A program made the position numbers and the translations under genes. A model generated the notes under the pieces. It saw only the letters and a list, made by a program, of their open reading frames with translations. It did no database searches and was not told the origin of the DNA. Below, one piece after another: positions 59,701 through 64,000 of a stretch of 64,000 nt of DNA. Numbering within the stretch: position 1 is the first letter of the stretch; every line of letters begins with the position of its first letter. The DNA lies in the NCBI RefSeq assembly GCF_017654505.1, contig NC_054559.1, forward strand, positions 19,761,292 to 19,825,291, given 5' to 3'. The stretch comes from Polyodon spathula. Lineage: Eukaryota; Chordata; Actinopteri; Acipenseriformes; Polyodontidae.

Positions 59701-62700
59701 TTAAGTTGCACTTAGAAAGACGCACTGTCTCTGTGAAAATGTTCAGATGATGGCTGATAGCTAAACTGTTTTCTCTTCGTGTTTCTCTGCAGTGCTGATC
59801 AATGTGTTTTCAGTCACACCTGACCTGAGGCCTGCCAATGAGAAGGTAAAGCAGACTTGTCTGTCTGTCTGTACATTTTTTACCTGCTGAAGGAGTTTAC
59901 AGCTCGTTTTTCTCAACGCATAAAGCAGGGGAGACGGGTCCAGTAGGAAAATGTTTTGGCTAATTAGTTTGCACTCAAGTTCTAAGTAAGACTTTTAAAA
60001 AAACACGTAGCTGATATCGCAAAGCAAGCCAAAGAGAGAAAAAGTATTTCAGAACCCTGCATTTTCTAAAAGAACAGCCTGTGGACTCACCCTAGGAGAG
60101 TGGCAGGGAGGTGGAAGAGCTGGGGATAGGAAGGGAAATCATACCAACAAAACCTGCTTCAGCTCTGTTAGAATTTCTTCCTGCATTTCTAAGTATATGC
60201 CCAGTACAGGCTGGCTAGAGACAGAGTTCTATTGATCGTGCTGTAGTAAAGCCTGGGCACTGGCAGCCGCCGTGACGCTCGCACAGATAGCTGATTGTAG
60301 GGCTCTCGGTCTCTGAAAGCATGCTTACACTGCCTCTAATGTGTTCCTGTTTATTACTTGCGAACGTATTTATCTGTTTATTTTCTTTGCAGATTGAAGC
60401 CTACATCGTGGTAAGTAAACTTTTTTTTAAAGCGTGTCCTAAATTATGATATACAGTAAATATATTCTCACTGTGCTTACCCCCTCCTCAAACCTGCACT
60501 GTCCCCTCAAACATGTCCTTGGTTTTACGGTGGTGTCTACTTCGTGCTGTAGTTCAGCCTTCTGTGCGCCATAGAAAACAGGCGTGGTTGACAGTCCAGT
60601 TTATGTACATCACCTCCCCTTCCTCAGAGGGAGTATTAGCTATAAGTTGTCAAGTACAAACATGTCTTAAATGACTTGGTTCTGTTCATCACAGGACCCA
60701 AGGGGGTCTAGGATTATCCAGTGGTCTGACCTGAAGCCAATCTGCTGTGGTACGTACATTGGCCTGTCACATTGTCTCGAACACAATTCCATAGCAAAGT
60801 GTAATAAAGCACAGTGAAAGCATGGTACTGTACTGGGAAGCATTGTAAACCCCAGAGAGGTATGGTAAAGCATATAAAAAGCATGGTTAACTATGGTAAA
60901 TGCATGAAAACATTGTAAAATGATCCTGCAAATTTACTGAGAGAATCTTTTGTGAAAGCATCTGCTCCGCTGTTGAGCTGTTTCAAGGCCCCGGTTTGAC
61001 TTCTCTCCTGTTCTCGTTCCTCTTCCCAGGGATTGTGAACATGAGCTTCCCTCTGTCAGACCAGCCAGTTCTGGGGGAGTGGCTGGTCTTCGTTGACATG
61101 CAGGGCCACACCTACAACAAGTCCTTCGAGGTGCAGAAGTATGGTGAGTCTGCCCCTGGCAAACAAAAGATCTGGACTACACTTTGAGCTTCACAAAAAA
61201 AATTCTGGGACTGAATAATAATAATATACTGGTGCCACAGACTTTGTTCTGCTGTATTTTATAGAAAGAACTAGACAATACAGAGCTGCTGTTGGAATCC
61301 CCACCAAGTTCATTGTCAGGTTCAGGTGTGGTTATGCACCAGGCTTCTCAAAGCCAGGAAAAAGGGAAATCGAACCCGAACCTGCCCCTTCCTTTCAAGC
61401 TTTCGACCTTCTCTTCCTCCTCCTAATGGCTCCTCCTTCTCTCCATCTCCTCCAGTCCTGCCAAAGTTCGAACTGATCATCGAGCCTCCCAGGTACATCC
61501 GTGACCTGGCCTTGTGCGAGAAGGGAACCGTGCACGCCAGGTGAGCAGAACCTTTCACCTTTCACCTTCAGGTCCAGCTTGGACACCCAGCGGACACTGG
61601 TGTGACGCACTTGACAAGATCCCTGCCCTTGTAATGAATCTCCTCCTACTGCAGAATGAACCAGCCGCTGATCTCTGTCCGGGTGTTGAGCTCTTGTTCG
61701 CAATCCCGTCGATCACTCTCATGCGCTCTCATTCCTCCCCAGGTACACGTTCGGGAAGCCCGTGAAGGGAAAGCTCACCGTCAACATGACTGTGAACGGA
61801 GTGGGCTACTACCAGCACGAAGTGGGGCAGCCAGTGGTGAAGACCATGGATGTGAGCGAGGCACTAGGCTTTCAGACTAAAGCTTCAGCTGCTGATGCTG
61901 CTATAGGATTGCAGTTTAATTACAGAGCAGCTTTTAGACAAAATAAATCAATCATCAAAAAAAAAACTGTTGGGGAAGGTAGCTGCTGCCTTTTTAGATT
62001 TGCGGCTTTAAAATAAAAAAACATTGTTATAGTTTCTGTTTGGGGCTTTACTGCGAAGGCGGTGTAATTCAATGAACCCGGCTCAAGTTCTTATTTTGTC
62101 TACTACAGAGTTGTAACGCTGCATTTGATGTTTTTGGATTCAGCTCAATCAGAAATATTTGAAGCTGCACAATCCACACAGAGGTGCTGGATCCACAGTT
62201 CTCATAGCGAACAATTTTTCATCTTTTTACAACTTTTAGATTGACGGCTCTGCAACCTTCAATCTGTGCGTAAAGGACATGATGCCGGCAGACGTGGCAG
62301 AGCACTTCCGTGGTGCAGTGAACATCTGGGCAGCGGTGAGCAGCGTGGACGGCAGCCAGCAGGTCATGTTCGACGACTCCACGCCCATCCACAAGCAGCT
62401 CATTGATATAAAGTACTCCAAGGACACCAGGAAGCAGTTCAAACCAGGCCTTCCGTACAGAGGCAAGGTAACCCAGCCCTCTTCACTGCTGCCCACTCCG
62501 CAGTCTGCTCTAGTTTTAGCTGCAGGGAACCAAGCTTAGCGGGCATAAGAGGTGTTCCTTTTTCAGCAGCAGGAGGTTATAAATGATGTTGCAAAGCTCT
62601 GCTGCTGCTCAGGAGCCAATCTGATTGGTGGAAACACATCAGCCTGTTGAACTAGTGCTGAGACGAAATCCCTTTTTTCCAAATTTAAACAAATATTCCT

Positions 62701-63523
62701 TGAATTAGCTGGAAAACAGTACTATTTGTATCATATTACAGGAATAAAAAAATCTCTCAGGAGTAAAACAAACCCAGTGTCCCATCACATTACCTATAAA
62801 TGGAAAGGTGAGAGCACACTTCTGTACTGTGGAACACTTAGAAATTCTCTCTTATGAACGAATCTGGTCGTTTCAAGCAGTGTTTGTCCGATATTCGAGT
62901 AGCTTGTGAAAACTCTTTTGAAGGTGCACATGTCACCGCAGTTATAGCGAGCCCACCCTGACCACTGACCCTGCTCCAGGTGGAGGTGACGTACCCTGAC
63001 GGCAGCCCCGCGGACGGAGTGACCGTTCGGATCAAGGCCGAGCTGACCCCGAAGGACAACGTGTACACCAGCGAGCTGCGCTCCCACGGGGGGCTGGTGG
63101 AGTTCGAGATCCCCTCCATCCCTACTGCTGCCCAGTATGTGTGGCTGGAGGTGAGACTGAGAGAGTGGGAGGATGACGAGAGCTGTGAACTGCCCATGCC
63201 CTCTGTACTCTAATCGTGTGTAGCACTTTAGTAAAACTGTCAATTCTGTTGTAATATTACATGGAAATACGCATAGGTTTTCTGTCATTTTTACGAAGCA
63301 GTTTTTCTATCTGGGAAGTAATAAGGCACATGTTCAAATTTCGGAAGACGTTCCAGGAGCTGGAGCGTAACTGTTTTCTCCTCATCTGCTTCAGACCAAA
63401 GTGACGGCGATCGACGGCAGGCCGGCAGGAGAACAGTACCTTCCCAACTACCTGTCCATCAGCAGCTGGTACTCTCCCAGCAAGTGCCATGTCCAGCTGC
63501 AGGGCCCCAGCGCTCCTCTGCAG
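56748..63523 (+). CDS. CPAMD8: CPAMD8, alpha-2-macroglobulin/C3-family protein, first 13 coding exons (partial)
   Basis: Exons 56748-56830, 58314-58465, 59015-59037, 59293-59458, 59793-59845, 60393-60410, 60695-60749, 61030-61143, 61456-61540, 61743-61851, 62240-62467, 62980-63150 and 63395-63523, all GT-AG and in phase. They encode 462 residues; the gene continues past the right edge (human about 1,900 residues). Residues 1-25 form a signal peptide (basic MQKKYR, then [16 protein letters not shown]). The rest aligns by memory with human CPAMD8: [44 protein letters not shown] and [17 protein letters not shown], corresponding to the first macroglobulin beta-sandwich domains. Four N-glycosylation sequons are visible (NYT, NMS, NKS, NMT). 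The bait, thioester and receptor-binding regions are outside the window. Known: a secreted/membrane-associated protein whose loss in humans causes anterior segment dysgenesis of the eye. Two exons are tiny (23 and 18 bp). The donor after exon 4 (G|GTTCGC) is weak beyond GT. Confidence 0.95.
57703..57830. repeat. 52-57-bp tandem repeat in CPAMD8 intron 1
   Basis: Copies beginning AGGATATATG start at 57,703, 57,760 and 57,812. The first two contain CTCTGCAGCCCTTGTGTTTG. The third is cut short by a (TG)n/(TGCG)n tract. Confidence 0.85.
58576..58613. repeat. Dispersed repeat fragment, copy 1 (CPAMD8 intron 2)
   Basis: A 38-bp segment starting CATAGCAAAGTGTAATAAAG is repeated without mismatch at 60,790-60,827 in intron 7. 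The downstream DNA at both sites is rich in related GGTAAAGCAT motifs, suggesting two members of one dispersed, internally repetitive family. Confidence 0.8.
59541..59660 (+). repeat. tRNA-derived SINE fragment in CPAMD8 intron 4 (candidate)
   Basis: TAACTGAATGG at 59,558-59,568 resembles a polymerase III A box. GGTTCACATCC at 59,601-59,611 matches the B box at all but one position. They are 43 bp apart, as in a tRNA. The sequence does not form an obvious intact tRNA, so an old SINE head is likely. Confidence 0.4.
60790..60827. repeat. Dispersed repeat fragment, copy 2 (CPAMD8 intron 7)
   Basis: Identical over 38 bp to 58,576-58,613 in the same gene and the same orientation, then diverging into similar GGTAAAGCAT-type sequence. 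Confidence 0.8.
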
Positions 63524-63568
63524 GTCAGCCATCCGATCAACCATGCAAAGAGAACCGGGCAAACCAGG

Positions 63569-63694
63569 ATTCAATCACAGTCATGACAATGCCAGCTCCT
63601 TTATAGCATTACTGTAGCACAGCATAACAGTATTCAATCACAGTCATGACAATGCCATCTCCTTTATAGCATTACTGTAGCACAGCATAACAGT
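63569..63694. repeat. 63-bp direct duplication after CPAMD8 exon 13
   Basis: Two adjacent 63-bp copies (63,569-63,631 and 63,632-63,694), each starting ATTCAATCACAGTCATGACA, differ by one base (CCAGCTCC versus CCATCTCC). The duplication lies 45 bp into the intron. Confidence 0.95.
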
Positions 63695-64000
63695 GTAGCC
63701 AGATCAAGATTTCACTTTTTTTCTCTAGACACGTTTCTACATCTAGCTAGGACTTTCATTTTTAAACCTTCAGGTCCCTGGTAAATCTGCTCTGAATGAA
63801 CAGATCACAGCGTGAATATTTAAGTCACTCCTGAGGTCTGTCGTTTTACTGATGAGAGTTGTTCATGCCAGTTAAATAATAAGAATTGGAAAAGATATCA
63901 TTTATGAGATGAACTGTGGTGTGACACCTGTTCCTTTATAACAGCACCTGAAGAGGTCTTGAAAAGCTAGTGTTTGTGTGCCAGAGTTATCAACTTTTAA

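Noticed and set aside
1..64000. CRISPR array, prokaryotic operon or phage features
   Set aside because: The tandem arrays have no unique spacers between repeats, and all recognised genes are intron-containing vertebrate genes.

Overview
This is vertebrate nuclear DNA. It has split genes with GT-AG introns, long intergenic stretches rich in homopolymers and (GATA)n/(GA)n microsatellites, several minisatellites, and short hAT-type elements. Protein sequence and gene content fit a ray-finned fish. The compact single-copy genes and repeat style would suit a sturgeon, paddlefish, gar, bowfin or early teleost, but the sequence alone does not fix the species. Human counterparts of the five genes all lie on chromosome 19p13.

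Layout. Positions 1-20,400 hold no gene I can recognise, but carry a 36-bp minisatellite (5,609-6,680), a hAT-like MITE and a GATA array. MFSD12 (minus, 10 exons, 20,905-27,732) is complete and encodes a 490-residue lysosomal/melanosomal MFS transporter. About 4 kb upstream of its start lie the last two coding exons of CSNK1G2 (minus, 31,796-32,345), a membrane-anchored casein kinase I gamma. The rest of that gene is missing at a run of exactly 500 N (32,710-33,209). From 33.2 to 39.2 kb there is no clear gene, but there is a 47-bp minisatellite with higher-order structure. REXO1 (minus, 16 exons, 39,289-49,273) is complete and encodes a 1,198-residue DEDDh 3'-5' RNA exonuclease. HAUS8 (plus, 10 exons, 50,615-54,328) is divergent from REXO1 across about 1.3 kb and encodes a 372-residue augmin subunit. 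CPAMD8 (plus, from 56,748) follows in the same orientation. Its first 13 coding exons (462 codons) are present and it runs off the right edge.

The genes do not form a pathway; they are a conserved neighbourhood. HAUS8 followed by CPAMD8 matches the human 19p13.11 order, while REXO1, CSNK1G2 and MFSD12 are 19p13.3 genes in human. I assigned exons by translating both strands, requiring GT-AG junctions with compatible phase, and comparing with the families as I remember them. I found no new coding system. The points most worth a second look are the CSNK1G2 truncation at the 500-N join, the two large minisatellites, the perfect G8/C8 hairpin, three hAT MITEs with readable target-site duplications, and the REXO1/HAUS8 head-to-head promoter region.
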